Position numbers and translations under genes: made by a program. A stretch of 64,000 bases of DNA, taken from the NCBI GenBank assembly GCA_014649575.1, contig BMTH01000002.1, positions 562,423 through 626,422 on the forward strand, given 5' to 3'. Shown here one piece after another: positions 46,654-55,930 of this stretch. The stretch's first letter is position 1. Each line of letters starts with the position of its first letter. Source of the DNA: Streptomyces griseoincarnatus (GTDB lineage: Bacteria; Actinomycetota; Actinomycetes; Streptomycetales; Streptomycetaceae). The notes under the pieces are model-generated. The model searched no databases. It was given only the letters and a program-made list of their open reading frames with translations, and had not been told where the DNA came from.

Positions 46654-47727
46654 ATGACGACGAACGGGGGCCACCGGCCCGTCTTCTGCACCATCGTCCC
46701 GCCGCACGTCCTCGACCGGCTCTCCCAGGCCGAGGACCCCCTGGTCCACGGCCCCGCGCGCCGCACCCTGCGCCGCGACGCCTACGAGCGCACCCAGCGC
46801 CGGCTGACCACGGTGGTCGGCGCACCGGCCGTCACCACGCGCGCCACGGCGGCCGAGCCCGGCACCCCGCAGCGCACCGTGTACGACGCCGAGCACGGCA
46901 CCGACCTGCCCGGCGTGAAGGCGCGCGGCGAGGGTGAGGAGCCCGGCCAGGACGCCACCGTGAACCGCGCCTACGCCGGACTCGGCGCCACCTTCGAGCT
47001 GTTCCTGAAGGAGTTCGGCCGGGACTCGATCGACGGGAGCGGACTGCCGCTGGACGCCACCGTCCACTACGACCGCGACTACAACAACGCGTTCTGGAAC
47101 GGCGAGCAGATGGTGTTCGGCGACGGGGACGGGGAAATCTTCCTCGACTTCACCGTCGCCGTCGACGTCATCGGCCACGAACTCGCCCACGGCGTCACGC
47201 AGTACACCGCGAATCTCGACTACTTCGGCCAGTCGGGCGCGCTCAACGAGTCGGTGTCGGACGTCTTCGGCGCGCTCATCAAGCAGTACACGCTGGGCCA
47301 GACCGCCGAGGAGGCCGACTGGCTCATCGGCGCCGGGCTGCTCGCCCCGCGCGTCACCGGTGTGGCGCTGCGCTCCATGAAGGAACCCGGCACGGCGTAC
47401 GACGACGACGTGCTCGGCAAGGACCCGCAGCCGGCGACGATGGACGACTACGTCCGCACCGGCCGGGACAACGGCGGCGTGCACATCAACTCCGGCATCC
47501 CCAACCACGCGTTCCACCTGGCGGCCACCACCCTCGGCGGACACGCCTGGGAGCGCGCCGGGCAGATCTGGTACGACGTGCTGACCGGCGGGGAGCTGGA
47601 CCAGGACGCTCAGTTCACCGACTTCGCGACGCTCACCGTGAAGGCGGCGCGCGCCCGGTACGGGGAGGGCGCGGAGCTCAACGCGGTCACCAAGGCGTGG
47701 GAGCGGGTGGGGGTGCGCACGCTGTAG
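46654..47727 (+). CDS. Protealysin-like M4 metalloprotease without signal peptide
   Basis: 357 aa. The short propeptide begins with the PPHVLDRL motif typical of protealysin-like enzymes; there is no secretion signal. Zinc site HELAH, third ligand in GALNESVSDVFG, active-site His in HINSGIPNHAF. I start at ATG 46654 because the upstream ATG extension crosses the inverted repeat. It is followed 20 bases later by an emfourin-like gene, the usual partner. Unlike the M4 protease at the window start it should act inside the cell or leave by another route. Confidence 0.9.
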   Translation: MTTNGGHRPVFCTIVPPHVLDRLSQAEDPLVHGPARRTLRRDAYERTQRRLTTVVGAPAVTTRATAAEPGTPQRTVYDAEHGTDLPGVKARGEGEEPGQDATVNRAYAGLGATFELFLKEFGRDSIDGSGLPLDATVHYDRDYNNAFWNGEQMVFGDGDGEIFLDFTVAVDVIGHELAHGVTQYTANLDYFGQSGALNESVSDVFGALIKQYTLGQTAEEADWLIGAGLLAPRVTGVALRSMKEPGTAYDDDVLGKDPQPATMDDYVRTGRDNGGVHINSGIPNHAFHLAATTLGGHAWERAGQIWYDVLTGGELDQDAQFTDFATLTVKAARARYGEGAELNAVTKAWERVGVRTL

Positions 47728-47747
47728 TTCCGTACTAGACACGGACC

Positions 47748-48014
47748 ATGCGTATTCAGGTGCGGCGCACGGGCGGCTTCGCGGGGATCGAGCGGCAGGC
47801 CGAGGTGGACACCTCGGGGCGGGCCGACGCATCCGAGTGGCAGGCCCTGGCCGAGCGGGCCCTGGCGGGCGGGCGGACCGCTGCGCCGGCCGGGGTCCCG
47901 GACGGGTTCAGCTACACGATCACGGTGGACGGCAGGACGGTGCACTGCGCGGACCCGGGGCTCACGGAGGAGCAGCGGGCGCTGATCCGCCGGGTGCTGA
48001 AGGAGGGCGCGTAA
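47748..48014 (+). CDS. Emfourin-like protealysin inhibitor
   Basis: 88 aa: RIQVRRTGGFAGI N-terminal strand, a DGFSYTITVDG beta hairpin and a C-terminal ALIRRVL helix. This is the layout of emfourin, the tight M4 inhibitor encoded next to protealysin. Position right after the protease gene supports it. Confidence 0.8.
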   Translation: MRIQVRRTGGFAGIERQAEVDTSGRADASEWQALAERALAGGRTAAPAGVPDGFSYTITVDGRTVHCADPGLTEEQRALIRRVLKEGA

Positions 48015-48072
48015 CCAGTCTGTCGCGTACGGGCGTTGACGTGGCTCGGGCGGGGTGCGGATGATCCGGGCC

Positions 48073-49398
48073 ATGGCGACGACGAACCCGATCCCCCGTT
48101 TCCCGGCCGGTTTCCTGTGGGGTGTGTCGACCTCGGCGCACCAGATCGAGGGGGCCGTCGACACGCGCGAACCGTCGGTGTGGGATGTGTTCACGGCCGA
48201 GCCGGGGAAGGTGCGGGACGGTTCGACGGCGGCGGTGGCCTGCGACCACGTCCACCGCCACCGCGAGGACGTGGCGCTGCTCGCGGACCTGGGTGTGGAC
48301 GCGTACCGCTTCTCGGTGTCCTGGCCGCGGGTGCGGGCCGAGGGCGGCCTCGACTTCTACGACCGGCTGGTCGACGACCTGCTGGCGGCGGGGGTGCGGC
48401 CGGTGCCGACGCTGTTCCACTGGGACCTGCCGGCGGACCTGGACTGGCTGGAGCGGGACACGGCGGAGCGGTTCGCGGAGCATGTGGCGCGGGTCGCCGC
48501 GCGCCTCGGGGACCGGGTGACGAAGTGGATCACGCTGAACGAGCCCGCCGAACACACGCTGCTGGGTCATGCGCTGGGCGTGCACGCGCCGGGCCGGAGG
48601 CTGCTGTTCGACGCGCTGCCGGTGGCTCACCACCAGTTGCTGGCGCACGGTCTGGCGGTGCGGGCGCTGCGCGCGTCCGGGGCGTCCGACATCGGCATCG
48701 CGAACTCCCACGGCCCGACGTGGCCGGCCTCGGACGACGAGGCGGACGTGGCGGCGGCTGACTTCTACGACACGCTGCTGAACCGGCTGTTCGCCGACCC
48801 GCTGCTGCTCGGCCGCTACCCGGAGGGGATCGGGGAGCTGATGCCGGGGGACGTCGAGGCGGACCTGAAGATCATCGCGGAGCCGCTCGACTGGTACGGG
48901 ATCAACTACTACGCACCGACGCGGGTGGGTGCGCCGCAGGGCGCGGAGATCGAGTTCGGCGGGGTCCGGATGCCGGCCGAACTGCCCTTCTCCGTACGGG
49001 AGATCGAGGGCCACCCGGTGACGGACTTCGGCTGGCCGGTGGTGCCGGAGGCGCTCACGGAGGTGCTGGAGGTCTTCCATGGACGCTACGGCGACCGCCT
49101 CCCCCCTGTCGTCGTCACGGAGAACGGCTGCGCGTACGAGGGCCTGGACGACACCGACCGCATCACCTACCTGGACGGCCACGTCCGCGCGCTGCACCGG
49201 GCGGTGGAGGCGGGGGTGGACGTCCGCGGCTACTTCGTGTGGTCGCTGATGGACAACTTCGAGTGGGCGGAGGGGTACGGCCGCCGCTTCGGCCTGGTCC
49301 GCGTGGACTTCGCCACGCAGCGGCGGACGCCGAAGGCGTCGTACGACTGGTACCGCGCGCTGCTGCGGGAGCAGCACGGGTGCCGGCGGGGCGCTTAG
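48073..49398 (+). CDS. GH1 beta-glucosidase
   Basis: 441 aa, family 1 (alpha/beta)8 glycosidase. N-terminus FPAGFLWGVSTSAHQIEG; acid/base Glu in TLNEP; nucleophile Glu in VVTENG; substrate-binding YFVWSLMDNFEWAEGY. No signal peptide, so it acts on imported di- or oligosaccharides. ATG 48073 gives the standard start; a longer start at 48055 exists. Its stop overlaps the convergent era stop. Confidence 0.94.
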   Translation: MATTNPIPRFPAGFLWGVSTSAHQIEGAVDTREPSVWDVFTAEPGKVRDGSTAAVACDHVHRHREDVALLADLGVDAYRFSVSWPRVRAEGGLDFYDRLVDDLLAAGVRPVPTLFHWDLPADLDWLERDTAERFAEHVARVAARLGDRVTKWITLNEPAEHTLLGHALGVHAPGRRLLFDALPVAHHQLLAHGLAVRALRASGASDIGIANSHGPTWPASDDEADVAAADFYDTLLNRLFADPLLLGRYPEGIGELMPGDVEADLKIIAEPLDWYGINYYAPTRVGAPQGAEIEFGGVRMPAELPFSVREIEGHPVTDFGWPVVPEALTEVLEVFHGRYGDRLPPVVVTENGCAYEGLDDTDRITYLDGHVRALHRAVEAGVDVRGYFVWSLMDNFEWAEGYGRRFGLVRVDFATQRRTPKASYDWYRALLREQHGCRRGA

Positions 49399-50357
49399 AA
49401 GCCGAGCCGCCGCAACTGCTTCGGATCCCGCTGCCAGTCCTTGGCGACCTTGACGTGCAGGTCGAGGAAGACGGGGGTGCCGAGGAGCGCCTCGATCTGC
49501 TTGCGGGACTTGATGCCGACGTCCTTCAGGCGCTTGCCCTTGGGGCCGATGACGATGCCCTTCTGGCTGGAGCGCTCGATGTAGAGGTTGGCGTGGATGT
49601 CGAGCAGCGGCTTGTCGGCGGGGCGGTCCTCGCGCGGCAGCATCTCCTCGACGACCACGGCGATGGAGTGCGGCAGCTCGTCGCGCACGCCCTCCAGGGC
49701 GGCCTCGCGGATCAGCTCGGCGACCATGACCTGCTCGGGCTCGTCGGTGAGGTCGCCCTCGGGGTAGAGGGCGGGGCCCTCCGGCATGAGCGGGATCAGC
49801 AGGTCGGCGAGGAGGCCGACCTGCTGGCCGGCGGTGGCCGACACCGGGACGATCTCCTGCCAGGTGATGCCCAGCTCCTTGCCGAGCTGGTCGACGGCGA
49901 TCAGCTGCTCGGCGAGCGCCTTGCTGTCCACCAGGTCGGTCTTGGTGACGACGGCGATCTTGGGCGTCTTCTTGATCCCGGCGAGCTCCTTGGCGATGAA
50001 GCGGTCGCCGGGGCCGATCTTCTGGTCGGCGGGCAGGCAGAACCCGATCACGTCGACCTCGGCCCAGGTGGTCCGCACGACGTCGTTCAGCCGCTCCCCC
50101 AGCAGGGTGCGCGGCTTGTGCAGCCCGGGGGTGTCCACCAGCACGAGCTGCGCGTCCGGCCGGTGCACGATGCCGCGCACGGTGTGCCGGGTGGTCTGCG
50201 GCCGGTTCGAGGTGATCGCCACCTTCTGCCCGACCAGAGCGTTCGTGAGGGTGGACTTGCCCGCGTTGGGCCGGCCCACGAAGCAGGCGAAACCGGCCCG
50301 GTGAACGGCGTCGGCCGGCTGCTCGGATGACTGGGTACGAACACTCATGCCGCCCAT
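49395..50357 (-). CDS. era: GTPase Era
   Basis: 320-aa GTPase needed for 16S rRNA maturation. G1 GRPNAGKSTL, G3 DTPG, G4 TKTD, and a C-terminal KH domain with ERSSQKGIVIGPKGKRLK. MSVRTQSS at 50348 is an alternative start. Converges with the GH1 gene, overlapping by 4 bases. Confidence 0.95.
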   Translation of the reverse strand: MGGMSVRTQSSEQPADAVHRAGFACFVGRPNAGKSTLTNALVGQKVAITSNRPQTTRHTVRGIVHRPDAQLVLVDTPGLHKPRTLLGERLNDVVRTTWAEVDVIGFCLPADQKIGPGDRFIAKELAGIKKTPKIAVVTKTDLVDSKALAEQLIAVDQLGKELGITWQEIVPVSATAGQQVGLLADLLIPLMPEGPALYPEGDLTDEPEQVMVAELIREAALEGVRDELPHSIAVVVEEMLPREDRPADKPLLDIHANLYIERSSQKGIVIGPKGKRLKDVGIKSRKQIEALLGTPVFLDLHVKVAKDWQRDPKQLRRLGF

Positions 50358-50448
50358 TCTCCCTGATCGCCGAGGCGGCTCGGACCAAGGCGGGCCCGGG
50401 TCGCCCGCGAGGGGAGACCCGGGTCCGCCGGAAACGTCGCCGTGGTCG

Positions 50449-51033
50449 TCAGCCGAAGGCCTTGACCTGGTTCCAGTCCACGCTCAGCACCACCTTCACC
50501 GGGGATCCGGTGTTGGTCCGGGACGGGTTGTAGATCCGGGTCGCACCGTCGGTCCGCAGGCGCGCCCAGATGTCCGGGATGCCATTACCGCTGACGTCGG
50601 GGATGCCGAGGGCGGTCGGGACGTTGGTGTCGGTCCAGCTGGTGCCGTAGGCCACGTCGCCGTTGAGCGCGTTGGCGGCCAGTTTCAGCGAGTCGAGGTC
50701 GACGCTGCCGCTGGTGGGGCCGGGTCGCCCGTGCCGGACGTACATGTTGCCGTTGTCCAGATTGCGCCACAGCAGGTCGGGCGTCTTGTCGCCGTTGATG
50801 TCGGCGACGTTGACGATCTCGCGCCGGGCCCAGGCGTCGGAATTCATCAGCGTGGCCTCCCGGAAGGTGCCTCCGGTGTAGCCGGACAGCGTCCAGAACT
50901 CCGCGCCGGCCCGCAGCACCAGGTCGGGGTGGCCGTCCCCGGTGATGTCGCCGACCGCCTTGATCTGCGTCCAGGTCGAGGGGGCGGGGGCGTTCAAGGG
51001 CAGCCGGATCGCGATCCGCTCGCCGACGTGGAA
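50449..51033 (-). pseudogene. 3' remnant of an FG-GAP/VCBS repeat protein gene
   Basis: The frame encodes about 195 residues of FG-GAP repeats (DITGDGHPDLVLR, DINGDKTPDLLWR, DVSGNGIPDIWAR), the calcium-binding beta-propeller blades found at the C-terminus of large secreted proteins. There is no signal peptide or proper start; the 5' part ends at about 51033 where RHS sequence begins on the other strand. Such proteins are often encoded just before RHS toxin genes in Streptomyces, so this is half of a rearranged locus. Confidence 0.75.
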
Positions 51034-51035
51034 GC

Positions 51036-51872
51036 TACGGTCCTGACGGCGCACAGCTGCTGACCATCAAGGGCAAGCAGGCCACGCTGCACCTGGGCGA
51101 GGCCGAGGTCACCGTCCAGCGTGGCGGGGTCCTGGTCAACACCCAACGGACCTACTCCGCACCGGGCGGCGCGGTCATGCGTTACGCGTACGGCAACGGC
51201 TCCGACCAGTTGGTCGCCCTGGCTGGTGATCATCAGGGCAGCACGTACGCGGAGGTCGTGCTCGGCGGCACCATGTCGGTGCGGATCTGCAAGCAGGACC
51301 CGTTCGGCAACCAGCGGGGTGCGGGTGGGACCGGTGCCAACCTGCAGGCCCATACCGGGTTCCTGGGTGCCCCGCGTGACGACTCCTCCGGTTATCAGCC
51401 GCTGGGGGCGCGTCTGTACGACCCGGTGGTGGGGCGTTTCCTTTCGGCCGACCCGGTGCTGGACCTGAACGACCTGCTGCAGTCCAACGGGTACGCCTAT
51501 GCGCACAACAACCCGGTGACGATGTCCGACCCGACGGGTCTGGCCATCAGTCTGACCGCCTCGGAGCGGGCGGCGGCCCTGGCGGGAGCGGGTCTGTCCG
51601 CGGCGCAGGTCGCGCAGGCGCAGGCCGCCATGGGCAAGTCGCTGTCCCCGGTGATTTTCGGCGCGGCGTGGTCCACGCTGAAGGACTTCATCGGCATCAA
51701 CGACGCGATGGCCTGCTTCGGCGGTGACATGTGGTCGTGCGCCGGCATGGTTCTGGGTGCGATCCCGTGGTTCAAGGCGGGCAAGATCCCCGGCGTTTTG
51801 AAGGCCATCGACCGCACGATCGACGCGATCCAGGCCTTCCGTAAGGCGAAGAAGGCGGCCGAGGCCGTCCTG
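51036..51872 (+). pseudogene. RHS toxin core, 5' truncated
   Basis: Begins mid-gene with YGPDGAQLL, then the RHS hallmarks: GDHQGSTYAEV, QDPFGNQRG, the core terminus LGARLYDPVVGRFLSADP and NGYAYAHNNPVTMSDPTG. A helical pre-toxin region follows (SLTASERAAALAG to KKAAEAVLT). Thousands of bases of the usual 5' end are missing. After about 51872 the frame runs into an inverted Hint fragment. It is unlikely to be made as an intact toxin. Confidence 0.85.
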
Positions 51873-51932
51873 ACTGGCCGGGCTGGAGGTCGGTGGCGTC
51901 GAGCCATTGGCCGAGTTCGGGGACCCAGAAAG
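51873..51932 (-). other. Inverted fragment of the Hint domain
   Basis: Read on the minus strand these 60 bases encode EPFWVPELGQWLDATDLQPG, the middle of an RHS-associated Hint (intein-like) domain that should lie on the plus strand directly before LQTSAGTFVQITAVERW. The plus-strand sequence resumes at CTCCAAACG. So the piece is flipped in place, and the Hint N-terminus before it is missing. Confidence 0.75.
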
Positions 51933-52446
51933 GCTCCAAACGAGCGCCGGCACGTTCGTCCAGATCACCGCGGTCGAACGCTGGACGACACCGGGCACCA
52001 CCGTCCACAACCTCACCGTCGGCGACACCCACACGTACTACGTGCTCGCGGAGGCCACGCCGGTCCTGGTTCACAACTGTCCGGCCAGGGGTGGCGCGAC
52101 GCCTGGTCAGATCGGAGATCGAGGAGTCGATCAACTGGAAAGTGACGTAGTGGCCCAGGGGCACACTGTGGTGGGGCGAGAAGTCCATGCTCGTATACCG
52201 GGTACTAGGCACGCAAAGGGCAACTACCGCAAGTACGACCTGGTCACGATGAAAGACGGTTACATCTACCTGCACGAATCAAAGAACGGGCCCGGCGCCA
52301 ATTACGAACCACACCAAAAGGCAATGGATGATCTCTTCACGGAGACGGGGTTGATCCTCTATGGCCGGTACGCGAGGCGAGGAGGCATCGCCGGGTACCT
52401 GGACCCATCACGATTCGTGATCAACGTCGTCCATCAAGACGTATGA
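51927..52446 (+). pseudogene. Orphan toxin tip: Hint C-terminus plus PD-(D/E)xK-like nuclease
   Basis: The frame gives LQTSAGTFVQITAVERW, TVHNLTVGDTHTYYVLAEA and the Hint end PVLVHNC, followed by about 120 residues of toxin. The toxin has KYDLV, then HESK (E-x-K) and NGPGANYEPHQKAMDDL, which fits restriction-endonuclease-fold (Tox-REase) tips of polymorphic toxins. The toxin half is AT-richer than its neighbours, a sign of recent transfer. TTG 51907 or similar could start a short product. Immunity gene 88 bases downstream. Confidence 0.7.
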
Positions 52447-52534
52447 TGTCGCAGCGCACGCACACCCACGTTCCCTGCAGGGTCATGCCGGGGCCAAGGC
52501 GTGCGCTTCTCCCCTGGCCGCGGAGGTTGCCGCA

Positions 52535-53167
52535 GTGAAAAAGTCTGAGGTCTTCAAAGAGATTGCCGGCGCGATGAAGGCCGTCGGCTTCAGACGACGG
52601 GCTTCCAACTACGAGTACGTGCTGGATCTCGGGCCTGGTTTCGAAGGATGGTGCTCCTTCGCGGATCACGCCAAGCGTGGGAGCAGCAACCTGCTGGTGG
52701 CGACCTTCGCCGGAGTCCGCTGCTCAGCCGTCGAAGAACGTATTGCACGATGGTGCGGCGACGTCGTGCCTGGCTGGGATGGACGGAGCTACGTGGCCAC
52801 GGTATCGGCAAACGTCGGTTACCTCAGGCCTGAAGCGCAGTGGTTGGAGCACCCCGTCGACTTGACCGGTGATGAGCCGGCCGAAAGCGCCCAGAGGAAC
52901 ATGGAGGATGTCACCGGCATCGCCCTCGAGTTCTTGCGTCGGACAGCCTCGTACCAGGGTGTGACGCATGCCCTGATCACCGTGAAGGGGCAGATGCCTG
53001 ATCGCCAAATCGAAAGACTCCCCCTCACATATGCACTGCAAGGGGAGTACGAGAAGGCTCAGCATCACCTCAGCTATATGCGGAAACTGGTGGACGACGA
53101 ATCGTACCTGGCACCGCGATATCTACGTTACTTGGCTGGGTTCGAGGAAGAATTCCTCTCTGTCTGA
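52535..53167 (+). CDS. Putative immunity protein of the RHS tip (DUF4304-like)
   Basis: 210 aa with GGAGG before GTG 52535. The N-terminus KKSEVFKEIAGAMKAVGFRR followed by an aromatic strand resembles DUF4304-type proteins, common next to toxin genes. It shares the lower GC of the toxin tip. Placement directly after the nuclease module suggests immunity; no experiment supports this yet. Confidence 0.65.
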   Translation: MKKSEVFKEIAGAMKAVGFRRRASNYEYVLDLGPGFEGWCSFADHAKRGSSNLLVATFAGVRCSAVEERIARWCGDVVPGWDGRSYVATVSANVGYLRPEAQWLEHPVDLTGDEPAESAQRNMEDVTGIALEFLRRTASYQGVTHALITVKGQMPDRQIERLPLTYALQGEYEKAQHHLSYMRKLVDDESYLAPRYLRYLAGFEEEFLSV

Positions 53168-53223
53168 TCGGCTCGCTTCTCGCCGAGGTGACGGGAGGAG
53201 CGCGAGGACTCCTTCACGAGTCA

Positions 53224-53251
53224 CCTGGGCCGGACCGGAGTCCGGCCCAGG
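53224..53251. terminator. Terminator between convergent genes
   Basis: CCTGGGCCGGAC pairs perfectly with GTCCGGCCCAGG across a CGGA loop, between the putative immunity gene and the convergent secreted-protein gene. Confidence 0.8.
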
Positions 53252-53265
53252 CCTGCCGACCGACG

Positions 53266-53745
53266 TCAGTCGAAAGCGAACGGCCCCGGTGCCTGCGGAG
53301 CCGTCGCCGTGCAGGTGATCGTGATGAAGCCGAAGGCCGTCACCTTGAGGGTGCCGCCGTAGGCCTCCAGGCTGTCGCCGGGGGCGACCGTGCCGGAGAG
53401 GGGGCCCACCTCGAGGGCGTCGCCCGTGGACATCGCCGGGTTCTTGGTGCCCTTGAACGTGACCGTGCCGCCGTCCGCCTTCACCATCGTCAGCTCCGAG
53501 ACCAGGGAGTCCTGGCCGAGGGAGACCGGCGCGGTGACCGACGAGGTGTGGAGCGTGATCGTCGCGGACGTGCCGCTCTGAGTGGCGGTGAGGGTGGCGT
53601 CACCGCCGCCGTAGCTGCCGCAGTCGGCGTTGACGGTCGCCGTTCCGGGGTCGACGGCGGCGGCGGTGGGGGCGAACGCCAGGCCGCAGGCGGCCAGTGC
53701 GCCCGCGGCCAGGGACAGACCTGTTCCGAATCGCTTGCCTCTCAT
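53266..53745 (-). CDS. Secreted protein of unknown function
   Basis: 159 aa. Signal peptide 1-30 (AAGALAACGLAFAPTAAA). The mature part is Thr/Ser/Gly-rich and beta-strand rich (DATLTATQSGTSATITLHTSS), with two Cys (NADCGSYGG and ITCTATA) likely to form a disulphide. No domain recognised. Promoter likely within 53746-53889. Confidence 0.75.
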   Translation of the reverse strand: MRGKRFGTGLSLAAGALAACGLAFAPTAAAVDPGTATVNADCGSYGGGDATLTATQSGTSATITLHTSSVTAPVSLGQDSLVSELTMVKADGGTVTFKGTKNPAMSTGDALEVGPLSGTVAPGDSLEAYGGTLKVTAFGFITITCTATAPQAPGPFAFD

Positions 53746-53889
53746 GGGATTCCGGCTCCCTTTCGTGTGGGGGGCAGTTGGGGGTCCGGACCCGCTGCGT
53801 GTCCATTGATGCGCGGGAGGCGCCGCACGGCAAGGTTGAGATCTGGCCTAATTACCGGAGGTAACAGCGGTGGGGCGCGAGCGGGCTCC

Positions 53890-54243
53890 TCAGCCCGCCG
53901 TGACCGTCTCCCGCACCGTGCCGTCCGGCCCGGCCACCAGCACCGGTGTGTCCGCGCCGCCCAGGTCCCGTACGGCCGCGCGGTCCTCGTCCGAGGCCGA
54001 CTCCGCCTCCGTCACCACCGCCGCCGCCTCCAGCGACGTCGCGCCGGACGCCACCGCCATCGCCACCGCCGTGCGCAGCGCGCTGAGCTTCAGCGAGTCC
54101 AGGGCGACGGTGCCCGCGGCGTACGTGCGGCCGGTCTCGTCGCGTACGGCCGCGCCCTCGGGCACGCCGTTGCGGGCCCGGACGGAGCGGGCCAGGGTGA
54201 CGATCTTGCGGTCCTCGGGGTCGAGGTCGGGAGTCTCGGTCAT
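53890..54243 (-). CDS. Cytidine-deaminase-fold protein lacking the zinc site
   Basis: 117 aa, often annotated as cytidine deaminase by resemblance to the fold (RNGVPEGAAVRDETGRTYAAG, TVALDSLKLSALRTAVAMAV). The catalytic His/Cys-Glu and PCxxC motifs are absent, so deaminase activity is unlikely. Same strand as the downstream core cluster and close to the YjbR gene. Confidence 0.7.
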   Translation of the reverse strand: MTETPDLDPEDRKIVTLARSVRARNGVPEGAAVRDETGRTYAAGTVALDSLKLSALRTAVAMAVASGATSLEAAAVVTEAESASDEDRAAVRDLGGADTPVLVAGPDGTVRETVTAG

Positions 54244-54263
54244 GATCCGAGCATAAGGGGGCG

Positions 54264-54623
54264 CTACGGACGGTCGAGGCGCAGGCGGGCCGCTCGCGGG
54301 AGGCCCGCCACGACCAGGTCGTAGGAGTCCTCCACCAGCTCCCTGACCAGGCGGTCCGGGAGGCTGCCGTCCACGGTCACCGTGTTCCAGTGCCGCTTGT
54401 TCATGTGCCAGCCCGGGACGACGAGGTCCGGGTGTGCGGCGCGGAGGCGGATCGCGTCGTCCGGGTCGCACTTGAGATTGGCCTTGAGCGGGCGCGCGCC
54501 CAGGTCCGTCAGGGCGAACATCTTCCCCAGCACCTTGAAGACCGAGGTCTCCGGGTTGAAGGGGAACTCCTCCACCGCCGCGTTGAACGACAGGCAGAGG
54601 GCGCGCAGCCGCTCCGGGGTCAT
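54264..54623 (-). CDS. MmcQ/YjbR family protein
   Basis: 119 aa with the family pattern EEFPFNPETSVFKVLGKMFAL, a central LKCDPDDA strand and NKRHWNTV. The fold is a CyaY-like double-wing often called DNA-binding. The start overlaps the CNNM gene stop by 4 bases. Confidence 0.88.
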   Translation of the reverse strand: MTPERLRALCLSFNAAVEEFPFNPETSVFKVLGKMFALTDLGARPLKANLKCDPDDAIRLRAAHPDLVVPGWHMNKRHWNTVTVDGSLPDRLVRELVEDSYDLVVAGLPRAARLRLDRP

Positions 54624-55930
54624 TCCTCCGGCTCCTCCTCGCCGGCCAGGGGCTTCGCCGGGCCCACGGGCTCCACCAGCACCGTCACGATCTTGTTCCG
54701 GCGTCCTGCCGCGGCCTCCGCCGTCAGCCGCAGCTCACGCCCGTCCGGCAGTTCGACGACCGAGGACGCGCCCGCGATCGGTACCCGGCCCAGCTGCTTC
54801 GCGAGCAGTCCGCCGACGGTCTCCACGTCCTCGTCGTCGAACTCCTCGAGCCCGTACAGCTCGCCGAGGTCCGTGATGTCGAGGCGCGCGGTGACCCGGT
54901 GGCGGCCCTCGCCGAGGTCCTCGACCGGGGGCAGCTCGCGGTCGTACTCGTCGGTGATCTCGCCGACGATCTCCTCGAGGATGTCCTCGATGGTGACGAT
55001 GCCCGCGGTACCGCCGTACTCGTCGACCGCGACGGCGACGTGGTTGCGCTCCTTCTGCATCTCGCGCAGCAGGTCGCCGGCGTTCTTGGTGTCGGGCACG
55101 AAGAACACGGGCCGCATCGCCGTCGACACCAGGTCGTTCTCCGCGTCCCGGCTGATGTGCGTCTTGCGGGCCAGGTCCTTCAGGTAGACGATCCCGACGA
55201 TGTCGTCCTCGCTCTCGCCGGTCACCGGGATGCGGGAGAACCCGGAGCGCAGGGCGAGCGTGAGGGCCTGCCGGATGGTCTTGTACCGCTCGATGACCAC
55301 CAGGTCGGTGCGGGGCACCATGACCTCCCGCACCAGCGTGTCACCCAGCTCGAAGACCGAGTGCACCATGCGGCGCTCCTCGTCCTCGATCAGCGACTCC
55401 GCCTCCGCGAGGTCCACCAGCGCGCGCAGCTCCGCCTCGGAGGCGAACGGGCCGTGCCGGAAGCCCTTGCCGGGTGTGAGGGCGTTGCCGATGAGGATCA
55501 GCAGCGAGGGGATCGGGCCCATGATCCGCGCGAGCGGCACCAGGACGTACGCGGCGACCGTGGCCGTGTTCAGCGGGTGCTGCCGGCCGATGGTGCGCGG
55601 GGAGACGCCGACGGCGACGTACGACACGAGGACCATGACGGCGATGGCGATCAGCAGCGCCTCGGCCGTGTCGTCGAACTCGCGGACGCTGCCGTAGGTG
55701 ATGAGTGAGGCGGCGGACATCTCGCAGGTGACGCGGACCAGCAGCGCCACGTTGAGGTAGCGGGTGGGGTCCGCGGCGATCTGCGCGAGCTTGGCGCTGC
55801 CGCGGCGGCCCGACCGTACGGCCTCCTCGGCGCGGAAGCTGGAGACGCGCGCGATGCCGGCCTCCGCGCAGGCGGCGAGCCAGGCGACGACGACGAGCGC
55901 GAGCGCCCCCAGGACGAGTTGGGCGCTCAT
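54620..55930 (-). CDS. CNNM-type (DUF21/CBS) membrane protein
   Basis: 436 aa. The DUF21 membrane domain (residues 1-150, four hydrophobic segments) is followed by two CBS domains and a C-terminal CorC_HlyC domain ([17 protein letters not shown]). Family members act in Mg2+/Co2+ export. Start and stop overlap both neighbours by ATGA, so it is one operon with ybeY and yjbR. Confidence 0.92.
   Translation of the reverse strand: MSAQLVLGALALVVVAWLAACAEAGIARVSSFRAEEAVRSGRRGSAKLAQIAADPTRYLNVALLVRVTCEMSAASLITYGSVREFDDTAEALLIAIAVMVLVSYVAVGVSPRTIGRQHPLNTATVAAYVLVPLARIMGPIPSLLILIGNALTPGKGFRHGPFASEAELRALVDLAEAESLIEDEERRMVHSVFELGDTLVREVMVPRTDLVVIERYKTIRQALTLALRSGFSRIPVTGESEDDIVGIVYLKDLARKTHISRDAENDLVSTAMRPVFFVPDTKNAGDLLREMQKERNHVAVAVDEYGGTAGIVTIEDILEEIVGEITDEYDRELPPVEDLGEGRHRVTARLDITDLGELYGLEEFDDEDVETVGGLLAKQLGRVPIAGASSVVELPDGRELRLTAEAAAGRRNKIVTVLVEPVGPAKPLAGEEEPEE

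Noticed and set aside
51873..51932. Programmed invertible switch of the toxin tip
   Set aside because: No recombinase gene or clear flanking inverted repeats are visible, and the Hint N-terminus is missing, so inversion alone would not restore function.
53890..54243. Active cytidine deaminase
   Set aside because: Fold resemblance only; zinc-binding His/Cys residues and the catalytic Glu motif are missing.
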